Below, one piece after another: positions 12,335 to 22,949 of a stretch of DNA of 64,000 bases (the first letter of the stretch is position 1; each line of letters opens with the position of its first letter). The DNA lies in contig ML991794.1 in assembly GCA_010094025.1 (NCBI GenBank), positions 308,173 through 372,172 on the forward strand, given 5' to 3'. The notes below the pieces were generated by a model. The model was given only the letters and a program-made list of their open reading frames with translations, did no database searches and was not told where the DNA came from. The stretch comes from Viridothelium virens (lineage: Eukaryota > Ascomycota > Dothideomycetes > Trypetheliales > Trypetheliaceae). The position numbers were made by a program, and so were the translations under genes.

Positions 12335-13881
12335 TCATTCTGGCGATGTGGCGTGCACCGCCCCTTCACTCTTCAACACCACCAATTCATCCGGCTTCGC
12401 CTCCCCTGCCTCGCTCTGCAACTCTCCCTCCACCTGATTCTCCCCAGTCGCATCTAGCTCTTCAGCCCGAAACCTCTCCACCTCACCCGGCTCCCTCAAA
12501 TCCCCCACATTCCTCACCACTCTCACCTCCGCTGCCTTCGTCCGCGCCAGCTCCCGGTCCTTCGCCATCCTCGCCGCCTCCTCTTCATCCCCAGGCTCCT
12601 TCCTCTGCGCTTCTCGCTTCTCTAACTCCGCTACCTCCACGTCGCGCGCATCCAACGTCTTTCGTAGCACTACTTGCATAGATGCGAGGACGAGTGTTGC
12701 TGCGTGCGCAAGAGGGAGAGAGGTCGGCGGAACCGAGTCGGGGGATTGCCAGCGCTGTGTCTGTGTGAGAGAGGCGCTGGTTATGGCGGCGCGGAAGCGT
12801 GGGATGAGGAGGGCGGCGAACATGTCTCCGGTGCCGGAGAAGAAGAGGGGAAGGGCGGGAATGGTAATTTTGAAGAGGCGTGGGGTTTGGTCTGAGGCGA
12901 GTCAGCGAAGGTTCGGCAAGTAAATAATGAGCAGAGACAGTACCCTTGCGAGCGGTGGAGCCGACGACTGTCAGTGTCTGAGATTCTGATGTGACTTTGC
13001 CCGTTTCTGAGTCCAGTCGGAGAGAGGTGATCATTACGTGTGGGATGAAATAGGTTTTATGTAGGACTGTTATGGCTTCGACGATAGAGGGGACATCTGT
13101 GATCTTGACCCCTGAGAGCAATCTTGTGGCGCGATGTCAGCCCCTGGGTATCTCAGACCGTCTGGAAGATCTAAAGTATGCTTACGTACTCTGCCTCATA
13201 CTGATTCGGCAAAATCATGTCGGCTTGAATGATCACGTTCTTATACGCTGGTACGACGTCTTCGCCAACGTAAAGGCTCCCATTATCGCCCATGACCGGA
13301 TCCAGTACTACCCTATGGTTAGGTGGTGCGACTGGCCTTAAGTCCGAGAAGACAAACCCCAAAAGAAGGAACCTGGTTTGGTACCAGCCTCGAACTTGAG
13401 GTCTCTTCCAATTTTCCCAACAGCCTCAACTGCTTCGGCGGTGGATATGTACCCAGATAACATGACGTCAAAGTCGTTAAGCCGTGATTGCTTCAACCCT
13501 TGATAGAGCTCGGTAATTTCTTCTGCAGGCGTTTTGCGACCTTTGAATTGTTTGTACGCAGTATGGTTGCCTACCAGTCACTCAGCTCGGTCAAGAAGAT
13601 ACGCGAATACCGTAAGGAGTCATCGTTAAGTCTTACTAAAGTTCACGGTATTGATCGCGGAGACCTCGCATCCAAGAGACTGCATGACGAATGTTGCCAT
13701 GGTATTGCCAACATACCTGAAAGTATTTTAGCTCGTCTCATTTCACTAGCCCTTTACGAATCTGCTCACCCATGGACAACCTTGAATAAGTCAGTTCGAT
13801 GTATTAATCCGGGAAGTCCTCGGTTCTTACATGGCTAGCTATCGCAAGCACGCGAGTTTCAGGAATCGCCGGACCCGCCAT
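12335..13881 (-). CDS. BUD16: Pyridoxal kinase (BUD16/PDXK type)
   Basis: Seven exons on the minus strand: 13881-13831, 13780-13770, 13716-13637, 13570-13358, 13307-13190, 13122-12944 and 12891-12335, with introns of 50-67 bp; 402 aa. Exon 2 is only 11 nt and bridges SHVVHG to YVGN. Ribokinase-superfamily features are TRVLAIASHVVHGYVGN at the N terminus, FSNHTAYKQFKGRK (the pyridoxal-binding lid region), FFWVLDPVMGDNG (the PDXK Mg/ATP-site motif), ILPNQYEAELLSG and FFSGTGDMFAALL (anion hole and catalytic Asp of GTGD). It phosphorylates pyridoxal, pyridoxine and pyridoxamine in B6 salvage. The C terminus carries an extra Glu/Ala/Arg-rich tail of about 90 residues (12335-12610) beyond the usual family length, probably disordered. 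The stop is at 12335-12337. Confidence 0.93.
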
Positions 13882-14337
13882 GATGGTTATATCCTATGCC
13901 TTGTCCCTATTCAAGGAGCAGTTGAAAGAAAAACTACCTTTTTATACGCATGGTAGTTACTAACCTTCCTTGTCTGATAGCCCTTCGAGATAAGATAAAA
14001 AGCGCTAGATATTTGTGATACGAATCACACAAATTCACCGGAATTCGACCGGCCATGACGTCGAAGGGTCCATTGAGACGTAAAGTAAGCAGTCGTCAAA
14101 AAGCAAACGCAAGCGCGCGCATGTACTCTAATTCCTGTTCTTGGCTACACCACCAGCATGATAGACAAGCATCAATATGGAAATTCAGATCCATGATTGC
14201 AGAATTCCGCGAAGTGGTCAGGCTTGGCGACATGGAGAATGCTCCAATGACTAGTCTTGTCCCGGACTTGGTTCTCAATCTAGTCAACATGGTTGCTCCT
14301 ATTATTTCGAATCTTCTCTACTTCTTACTTCCAATCA
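13882..14337. other. Intergenic, no gene seen
   Basis: A 456-bp divergent spacer between pyridoxal kinase and the APH-like pseudogene. Frames here are short and carry no recognizable domain. Confidence 0.4.
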
Positions 14338-16173
14338 ATGATGTTCGGTAGAACCTTCATCAATGTTACAAAGTCCCGCCCAGTCCGGTGCGTCTTCACC
14401 TCGACACATAGCAGTTTGATGCCATACCAAGTTCCGATTGATACGGAGCCCTTGTTCCGCTACACTAGTGGCAGATGGCTGTAGGATGAGCGAAAGCAGC
14501 TCGATGCTCGTTACCGACGTTTTGATGTTGCTGGTCTGCAGCGGGTAGCGTGCCAGGCAATAGGAGCGAATCGGTGCAACTCTTTGGAGAAAGTTGGTGA
14601 AGGCAACTACAACAAAGCATATCGCTTGGCAATGGAGAATGGCCAGAGGGTCATAGCCAAAATTCCTCACCCCAACGCTGGTCCGCCAGCATTCACAACT
14701 GCGTCGGAAGTAGCGACTATGGAATTCGCGAGCACTATTCTCAGCATACCCATGCCCAAAGTCCTTGCCTGGAGTGCTACCGATCAGAATCCTGTCGATA
14801 CCGAATACATAATCATGGAAGAAGCTAAGGGTTCTCCACTCCAAGAAGTCTGGCATGATCTTCAATTACGAACCAAACGGGACATCATCCACGAGATTAT
14901 AGACGTGGAAAGGAAGTTGCTCTCGGTTTCTTTCGACAGGTATACAACCCACTGTTGCAATTCAATTGACCAGGCTTAGCAGCGCTGACAAGTATTGGCA
15001 GGGTAGGATCACTGTACTTTAATGACTGTAGTGTTCCAGATTGTGCGCCTATGTTAGCTACAGCCGGTTCTCAAGAGCTCTGTGATACCATTCAATCACG
15101 GTTCTGCATCGGACCCATTGTTCGAAGAGAATTCTGGGAGAAGGAACGTAGTGAAATGCGCCAACATCACGGTCCCTATATATCTCCTAGATCTCACACA
15201 AGTTTAATAGTAGACTCACAAAATTGGTAGGGAACACTTCAAGGGAGTATCTCGAGTCGGTCGCTCGTCGCGAGATTGACTGGATGAAAGCCTACGCCGA
15301 TCCACAAAAAGCCGCTGATAATCCATGGCAATATAAGAGCGCAGAGCAACATTCTCCGGAAGCCCACATACTCTCTTTGCACAAATTTCTGTCCGCCATC
15401 CCACACATTATTCCTAAAGATGCAAACATCGTTTCACCCAGAGTTTGGCACCCGGACTTTCATGCTGGTAACATCTATGTTGATGACCAAGGCCGACTTT
15501 CAACTATTATCGATTGACAGGGAGCCTGGACCACTCCAGTGTTTCTGGGAGCCAATCCCCCATTACTCTTAGATTATGGAATTGATATGTTGATGAAGCT
15601 GCCTGACAATTTCAAAAATCTTGACGAGGTTACGAAAGACCAGCTCAGGTATCAAGTGTCCCAGTCCATCTTAATTCATGCCTACGAAACCTTGACTGCG
15701 GAAAAGAATCCTTTGATGAATACGATGATGCGGTACCCCCATAGCCAGACACTCAAGCAACTGGAAGCCTTTGCTGGCTCTTCATGGGACAATTGTCTCT
15801 TCCCTCTCCAGGAATGCTTGATCCGTGTTGAAAAGTAGGTCAGTTCTTGTCATTCTAGATATAACACGCTTACTTTTTACACAGAGAATGGGACCATTTT
15901 GATTCCACTGAGCCATGTCCCTTTCACTATTCTAGTGAAGAAATTCGAGAACATCGTAAAGAAGCCGACGTTCTCAATGACAACCAAGCTCTCTGGGGAG
16001 AGCTTCGAGGGATTTTGACAGACGAGGGCTACACATCGAATGAAACTTTTGGTAGGGCTACCGAGCTACTCGAAAAACTGCGAGAAACCGGTCTGGATCG
16101 CTTGAAGGGAGACGAAAGGAATGAATTCGATAGGGAAAAACGTGTGGTCCTGGATCCCAGTGCACCGGCTTAG
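14338..16173 (+). pseudogene. APH-family phosphotransferase, AIM9-like (broken)
   Basis: Four ancestral exons can be followed: 14338-14939, 15002-15177, 15231-15834 and 15885-16173 (557 codons including the stop). The product resembles mitochondrial AIM9-type kinase-fold proteins: an N-terminal Arg/Ser/Thr-rich leader, LFRYTSGRWL, the nucleotide loop EKVGEGNYNKAYRL, Lys in VIAKIPHP, the catalytic HPDFHAGNIYVD, and the metal-binding Asp in LSTIID. Three lesions occur. TAG at 14482-14484 replaces the Trp expected in GRWLWDE, TGA just after STIID (15515-15517) replaces the Trp of IIDWQG, and the donor of the second intron reads ATATAT instead of GTATAT at 15178. Each is explained by one G-to-A change on the coding strand. 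Outside these sites the frame is well preserved, so inactivation looks recent. Confidence 0.85.
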
Positions 16174-17102
16174 AGGAGGCCTTCTTTTTCGAAATTTCTG
16201 CACAGTTTGTAGAGTTTTTCGGGCTGTCATCAGCCCCCGTTCAGATGCTCAGCTGCACAATTTTTCGCGATTCGCGAAGTCGCATAGACAATGGTGTCAG
16301 CCGTCGAAAGAAGTGTGCGTTATCAGGATGGAAGGAGCGTCATTAACTCCAGTAACAACTGCATTGAGAACTCAATTCGAGTAAGGGCCAGCCAAATGAA
16401 GACTACTGGCAGTAATGACTACATCATGGAACCGTCCTTTCCAAAGTGAAACATGAAAGCGGACAGAATGGATTTTCACCGGGCTCGGTCTCCAAATACC
16501 TAATTTCTGCTCACACTTTACAGGGACCTGGCTTGACAATCGCCCCAATCTGAAGGCAGCCCGCGGTTGACGTTAGGCTCCCTTCTATTATCAGCACGTA
16601 CACCGGACTAAGCTACGAGATAGCTTGGGCGCATGATTGAGATCATGGAGCTGAAGCTTTTGTCCTCCACGGCGGTTTGGCTTGTTAAGCCTTTCGAAGC
16701 AGAAAGCGAGGCACGCGCCAGAAGAGACTAAGACTGGCGTAGATTGACCGATGATGGAGGAAATCGAAGAACCATTCGAATATTGTCGCACCACCCAGCT
16801 CGTCGTCCATGTAGAATCTGGGAGTCATATCTCCCGCTCCCACATCCTCCACAGCTGGTTTGGAACGAGGGGATGGCATAGGACTTATCGCGATACCTTT
16901 CGTTTTTGTGCAGGTAGATGGAGCGCCGGCAGAATTTTGGGCAATTCGGATGCATCTCATTTGGCCATAAACCCGGATAGGGATGTCGGGCTTCCCAGGG
17001 TTGACGTTCTCAACTCAGCACTAATCTAGGAAAGACCCCAGCAATAGCCGAGGCTGCGGCTTTGTATGAATCTCTTCATCGTAGAAGGCTAGGTTTTGTT
17101 GC
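16174..17102. other. Intergenic, possible short coding relic at its start
   Basis: Just after the pseudogene stop, another frame reads coding-like residues (EEAFFFEISAQFVEFFGLSS, about 16172-16240) before breaking up. I cannot assign it to a family. The remainder (to 17102) has only short frames on both strands. Confidence 0.35.
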
Positions 17103-17894
17103 TCACGTCCCTTTATTAAATGTATTGCTCATTGTGCCAATGTTGTGGGCGATTTGAAGTCCTGAATTATGATCCCCAGAAAACACGATATTATACGATC
17201 CTCCTACGTGTTCGGAACTTCCAGTAAGTGCATCTGCTAAAAATTTATCTTGCGCCGTGGCGATATCCTTGAGCTCCGAGAGTTTCTCGTTCTCGCCAAG
17301 CATAGATACCTCATTCGCGCACAAACGGCGCTGAAGTTCCTCGCTAGCTGGGAATAACTCCACAAGACTATTGACTAACTCGGTGATATCCTCAATGAGC
17401 CTTCTAAAATGTTTCTCCTCATACAGGGCCCATTTGGCCTTCTCTCGTAAGCCGGACCGGTTCTGGCGGGCGATTGATAACTGTCGCATTTTAAAATGAA
17501 GGTCTGCGATTGCCGGTTCTAGGTCCGTTTGCGGGCTATAAGTCATAAGGCTTGTATCATCTGACCTTTTCCGACTCTTAAATTTGTTTGATACACCCTC
17601 GGCATCAGCAAATAATTCGATGATTTGGCCGAGTAGGGACTCTGCCTGTTTGATGTCTTCATCAGCTCTGAAGTAGGTTCCCAGCGACTGAGTATCCTGT
17701 ATATTGTCATTCAGACCCAAGGATTTGCCCCATCGCGACAAGCGGAGCCTTGCGTTGTCAAGCTTGAGCTGACTAGTCTGGAAGTCCTTTTCAAAGTTAC
17801 GACCCAGCTGCACGAATTCGAAGCATTCCACAGTGCTGTTGAAGAGGCCGGCAAGAGCTACGACGCCAACAGCTAGGCCAGAAGCTTCTGCGAT
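17103..17894 (-). pseudogene. HeLo-domain effector with C-terminal PP/RHIM-like amyloid motif (start codon lost)
   Basis: One open frame from 17894 to the stop at 17103-17105 gives 263 codons. Residues 1 to about 215 look like a HeLo domain (prion-forming HET-S group): a small-residue hydrophobic N-terminal helix (LAVGVVALAGLF), then CFEFVQLGRNFEKDF and LDNARLRLSRWGKSLG, then helical segments. The last 35 residues hold NIVFSGDHNSGLQIAHN, which matches the N terminus of the adjacent NLR. In known pairs, NLR motifs fold as amyloid and convert the effector, which then inserts its N-terminal helix into the plasma membrane and kills the cell. Where an initiator Met is expected (17894-17892) the codon is ATC, and no in-frame ATG lies between it and an upstream in-frame TAG. 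The first internal ATG is far inside the domain. A spliced leader exon or non-ATG start is not excluded. Confidence 0.75.
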
Positions 17895-18150
17895 GAGTGA
17901 TTGATTATACCTTTCAAACTAGAAGTTAATGGGCTGAAGCAACGATGATTATATAGTTCGTGAACGTATTTAGTTGACTGCGTTGGGTATGTATCATCTT
18001 TGCAAGCATTCGAGTCTTCACCACGCGGAACACGTGACATGGTGATCGTATATGGAAGGGTACCTTGAGGCGTTCAGCCAGCTGAGAGTAAACGGCCCAG
18101 CAGAAGTGCCTATTCTTGAATATTCTGAAGCTGAAGAAGACGCAGTTGCA
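17895..18150. promoter_or_regulatory. Divergent promoter of the HeLo/NLR pair
   Basis: The 256-bp spacer is the only upstream region for both genes, so they would be co-regulated. It contains an in-frame upstream ATG for the NLR at 18052, giving a 33-residue Glu/Ala-rich extension that I treat as leader. Confidence 0.45.
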
Positions 18151-20647
18151 ATGAATGATGAAAGAGCTCATATCGAATTTTCGGGCTCGGAAAACCAGGG
18201 TTTACAAGTTGGTTGTAATGCTACTGGTGGGACGATCGAGACCCACTATCACTACGCTACTGGCAAGTCTGCGTCATCATCCACCCAGGAAGCTCTCGCT
18301 AATATTCATCGCTTCCCTAGAACGGCCAGAGGCGCCACCGAGTCCGTCGTTAAGTATTCCGTTTGGGCGCGACGCGGACTTTGTCGAGCGTGGAGAATTG
18401 TTGCCCCAAATCCAGCAAAATTGCGCTATACCAGGATCGCGGACAGCGCTGGTTGGGTTTGGTGGTGTTGGGTACATGAGCGCTTGACGCCCGCTAGCAA
18501 TTACTGACTTTGTTCAAAGGAAATCACAACTCGCCATCGAATACGCGTACCAACTGCGAGAGCAATATCCTGGAGTGTGGGCCTTCTGGGTTCACGCAAG
18601 CAACGCAGACCGCTTTGAGCAAGGCTATTGGAATATTGCAGCCAAGGCCAAGATCTTTGGGCATCGGGATCCGAAGGCCAATATATTCAAGCTTGTGCAC
18701 GACTGGCTATATGATGACAAGAGAAAATGGGTCCTAATCCTCGATAACGTCGACGATGCTGATTTCCTCTTTGATAAGCCCCTCGTTGTTCAGAGTCAGC
18801 CCAACTCTGGTAGCTCGGCTTCCCAGCCGTTACGAGACTACGTTCCTCACAGTCAGAATGGGTCCGTTCTCATCACATCACGGAGCAGGGAGGCGGCACG
18901 ATGATTGGTTGAAGAGAGGAATATCATCGCCGTCGAGCCGATGGACGAGCCGCAGGCGGTGGAACTGTTTAAGGCCAAGCTGGAAACGCAGAATGAGGGC
19001 CAAGATATTTCGGAACTTGTAGCAGCCCTTGAGTATATGCCGCTTGCGATTGTTCAAGCGACGGCCTATATCAACCAGCGATTTCCGCGGAGTTCCGTGC
19101 GGCAGTATTTGGAAGACTTTCGCAGAAGCGAGCCTCAAAGAATAAGGTTGCTAAACCAGGATGGAGGACAGCGGCGGCGGGATCTGGAAGCCAAGAACTC
19201 CATTTTGATCACTTGGCAAATCTCGTTTGATCATATACAACAATTGATGCCATCAGCAGCAGATTTGCTCTCTCTCATGAGTTTCTTCGATCGACAGGGC
19301 ATTCCCGAGGTCTTGCTCCGAAATCTGACTAAAGAGGACAGTGGCCAAGAAGATCGAAATTCACACAGTGGCAGTGATACTGATGAAGACAAAGCCAGTG
19401 AATTGCGCTTGGCCGAGAGGGATCAGTTTGAAAATGATATCCTTGCCCTCCGAAACTTCTCGTTTATTTCAGTCAACAGAGACACGTCAAATTTCGAAAT
19501 GCACAGGCTAGTGCAGCTCGCAACGCGAAAGTGGCTTGAAGCAGTTGGTGAGCTCGAGAAATGGAAGCAACGGTATATTAAAATTCTTTATGCCGAGTTT
19601 CCCACAGGGGACTACAAGAACTGGCCGATATGCCAGATGTTCTTTCCGCACGCACAATCCGCAGCAGCACAACGCCCTCGGGAGCCAGATGCCCAATTAA
19701 AGTGGGCTTCAGTTGTATATAGGGCTGGAGCGTATGCGTCGCGAAGGGGCAACAGAGCTGCGGCAGAGAATCTAACGCTTAAATCACTAAAGATAAGGGA
19801 AAAGCTACTTGGTCCAGAACACGAAGCCACCCTATTGAGTATGGGACAGGTTGGGTCAGTGTACAGAGATCAAGGCCGATGGACGAAGGCAGAAGAGCTA
19901 GATGTGCAAGTGATGGAGAAGAGCAAGCAGGGGCTTGGGTCTGAGCATCAAGACACGCTGATTAGAATAAACAATTTGGTATTAACGTACTGGAATCAAG
20001 GCCGATGGAAGGAGGCAGGGGAGCTGAGCATGCAAGTGATAAAGACTAGCAAGCAGGTGCTTGGGGCTGAGCATCCAGACACGCTGAGTAGCATGAATAA
20101 TCCTGCTTGCGCCTGGAAAGAGCAAGGTCGAATTGTAGAGGCAGAAGGATTAGAGGCGCAAGTAATAGAGACTCGCAAGCAGGTGCTTGGGGCCGAGCAT
20201 CCAGACACACTGATTAGCATAAACAATCTTACCGGCACTTGGAAAGCGCGAGGTCGAATTGCAGAGGCAGAAGAGTTACAGGTGCAAGCAATAAAGACTT
20301 ACAAGCAGGTACTTGGGGCTGAGCATCCACATACGCTAATCAGCATGAGCAATCTTGCTTGCGCCTGGAAAAAGCAAGGTCGAATTGCAGAGGCAGAAGA
20401 GTTAGAGGTGCAAGTGGCGGAGACTCGTAAGCAGGTGCTTGGGGCTGGGCATCCGGACACGCTGATTAGCATGAACAATCTTGCCTACACCTGGAAAAAG
20501 CAAGGTCGAATTGCAGGGGCTATCGAACTCATGGTGAAATGCGTGCAGTGCCGGATGACACTCTTGGGCATCGACCATCCTGACACCCAATCTTCTTCTT
20601 CAGCGTTGATCAAGTGGAAGACCGAGAGCTCGGAGAACGGTAAATGA
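18151..20647 (+). pseudogene. NLR: PP/RHIM-like motif, NB-ARC, TPR (premature stop)
   Basis: The exons are 18151-18262, 18321-18471 and 18520-20647, a clean 797-codon frame apart from one internal stop. Residues 6-21 (AHIEFSGSENQGLQVG) match the C-terminal motif of the neighbouring HeLo gene. The intron that follows has a GC donor (GCAAGT) and acceptor CCCTAG, and restores phase into RPEAPPSPSLSIPFGRDADF. NB-ARC parts are Walker A GFGGVG|KSQ (split by a 48-bp intron), EYAYQLREQYPGVWAFWVHA, Walker B KWVLILDNVDD, sensor SVLITSRSREAA and the GLPL-like YMPLAIVQATAYI. Seven kinesin-light-chain-like 42-residue TPRs follow. TGA at 18902-18904, between SREAAR and LVEERNIIAV, would remove everything after the middle of the NB-ARC domain. 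With the partner effector, this is a signalosome locus that appears switched off. Confidence 0.85.
19870..20545 (+). repeat. Tandem 126-bp TPR-coding repeats
   Basis: About five and a half consecutive 126-bp units encode 42-residue TPRs. The middle units share KQVLGAEHPDTL and KQGRIAEAEEL almost unchanged at DNA level, indicating recent repeat duplication or gene conversion, as typical of fungal NLR sensor domains. Confidence 0.8.
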
Positions 20648-21748
20648 GGATGAATTAGTTAAGGCACACTCACTAGAGTAGAAATGTCTAGGCTACCTCA
20701 AGTATCCCAACGCGCGTTGAGTACCGTGAGTGGTAGTTTAGATTGCTATTTACAGAATACCTTGGCAGAGGCGTAGAAGGCCTGCAGATGATTGGATACT
20801 GCATACGCTGACGATAATCCAGGGCTGACCGTAAACACATGATCATGAGATCTGCGATATCTCGCACCCACCGTCTGTGACTTTGTTGTTTGATGTCGTT
20901 CCACAGAGTGAACCCCAAGATCTAGCCCCAAATACAACTTTACCTGGGGTATTGATGTGTCTCCACTCCTGGAGACCACTCAAAGCCGACTGGGGAATGG
21001 ACCTGTTGAAAGAGACAACGATTCTTTGCAAAGTGGGGGCAGTGAGATGCCAAGCCGTACGGTTGCATTTGAGTGTCGCTCCGTATTGGCTGAATGCTTC
21101 CATTCCTACGATCGAGTCCACACTTTGCTTGAAAGTCAGCTCTCAGATAATGAAAGATACCTACGTAACTTACCACTATACACCGTTGCAACTGAACTTC
21201 TCTCTGGGGATACCAAGTCCTTCTCTGAAGACAGCATTTTCAACGTCGAATAGAGAACAGCGTATGCCAGTACTTAACCCGTACGTTAAGAGACAGACAT
21301 TTGCCAAATTTTGGTCCGGCTTCAACATTAACCCACCCTCCAGCACTTTTTATCTCCGCGCTCATATTTCCTATCATCGTCATACGAAGCTTGCCCTATC
21401 CCTCGGCGCATCCAGATATCGAAAGTTAAGTCCGTCAACGCAGTAACCGGTGGCGCAGGTCTGGCTCTCGGTCAAGAATGATGGAGCTGTCATAAAGCCG
21501 TCACTAAGCCCGATGACTTCGCATTAGCTTCTAAAAGTCGTCCGCATGTCTGCTAACACGTCAGGAACCGTAGCTAGGTAGGGAGAGTAGAGCACGCAAG
21601 GCAGTAGACACAGCGACGAGAGGTGTGCTTACCGGCGCCTCCCGTGAGCAGAGTTTCTGGCACTTCCAGTACATGCACACGAGCAGTCGATATTTTCTCA
21701 TATATACAGTATCTTTACACGCTGGACTAGTGCACTGTCAATCAAACG
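20648..21748. other. Intergenic, no gene seen
   Basis: A 1.1-kb gap between the convergent NLR and CitE-like genes. Overlapping frames on both strands (for example 20877-21446) show no domain, no typical splice structure and no repeat that I could recognize. Confidence 0.4.
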
Positions 21749-22949
21749 CTATTCAGGCTCTTGATCCTTCCATCTCTCCCTCACAGCTTCAGTCTCAAAC
21801 CCGCACCTCTCCGCCTTTGTCACGATCGCTTTAGCCTTACCCACCACCGGCACGTCGATCATCTTTCCATCTAATGTCCACGCACCCCTTCCTGCTCTGT
21901 CCGCCTTTTCGTCTGCAATAACTACCCTTACAGCCCAATCAACCTCCTCCTGCTCAGGTGCAAACACCCGTTCACAGACATCTACCTGTGTCGGATGGAT
22001 ACATTGCTTCCCGTTGAATCCTAGTCTCTTTCCATCCCTTGCTTCCTCTTCTAATGTTGCCAGACCTTTATCCCCCTTGTAGGATGTACAAACCAGATCG
22101 ATGGTCGAGGGGAGACTGAATGCGCGAGCGCAAGTGGCAATGGAGCTGCGAGCAAAGAGAAATTCGCGGAGAGACGGTGTCCGGGTGAGAGAGAGGTCAA
22201 GGGCGAAGTCTTCTGCAGCGAAGATCAGGCCGGAAAGATATGGAGAGGCGCGGCAGATGGAGGGGAGGTCCGTAATGGAGCGGGCGGATTCAATCAGCGC
22301 GATGAGCGAGATGGAAGGCGGCGTATCGGGAGAAGGAGATGATGAGTGGCGGTCTGGAAGGATGTGGCGGAGAATGTCGGTGACAAAGTGGAGGTCGGAG
22401 GGGGAATTGACTTTGGGAATGACTATGGAGTCAATGTGGGGGGCTTTGAGCTGTTTCGTGGTAACCCTGTTAGTAGATCTTTTGCCAATTCATTTTCCGG
22501 TGCAGAGCAAGTCATGGGACGTGAAGCCGTGCCTCGAATGTTGTAGTGGATTCGACACTTCGATACTGGCAGGGCGTACCACTTCTGTTAAGTCGTCCAG
22601 CGCGTACCCACTATCTACGGAGTTGATCCTCACAGCCTGCTCTCTTATTCCCTCCACTCGTGGCTGCTCCAGCAAGCTTCGCAGATTGCTACGTGCTTCG
22701 GACTTCTTACCGGGCGTAACCGAATCCTCGAGGTCGTAGGCGACACAGTCAACATTGAGACCACGGGACTTGGTGAGCATTTTCTGCGATGAGCTGGGCA
22801 CTAGAAGATCACAACGATCAGCGATGTTTCAAACTGCACACCAAGAACGAATGAAAGCAGAATGCCAATGGGTACGGCCACCAAAGGGATGGGAGCTGTG
22901 GAGACTTACCATACAGCAAGGCCCGACGGAGGATTGAGGAGGCCGACAT
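21749..22949 (-). CDS. CitE-like acyl-CoA lyase (HpcH/HpaI aldolase, CLYBL type)
   Basis: Three exons (22949-22910, 22800-22580, 22450-21749; introns 109 and 129 bp) encode 320 aa. The family pattern is seen in order: [20 protein letters not shown], the metal/substrate segment [41 protein letters not shown], the glutamate motif [23 protein letters not shown], and the late [20 protein letters not shown]. These TIM-barrel enzymes cleave or form beta-hydroxyacyl-CoA esters such as citramalyl-CoA or malyl-CoA; in animals CLYBL acts in mitochondria. The start was set by the conserved LRRALLYVP, with intron 1 between Tyr and Val. I would expect a mitochondrial role, but the short N terminus (about 10 residues before the barrel) gives no clear leader. 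Substrate is not determined. Confidence 0.88.

Noticed and set aside
14338-16173. Window-wide RIP
   Set aside because: Only the APH-like locus shows a suggestive bias; neighbouring genes keep long open frames and normal composition, so general RIP is not supported.
18155-18487. Apparent frameshift between the NLR motif exon and the NB-ARC exon
   Set aside because: A GC-AG intron at 18263-18320 with a good branch-like GCTAAT joins both parts in phase, so no frameshift is needed.
20877-21446. 189-aa plus-strand frame
   Set aside because: Composition not convincing, overlapping frames on the other strand of similar length, no domain or splice signals.
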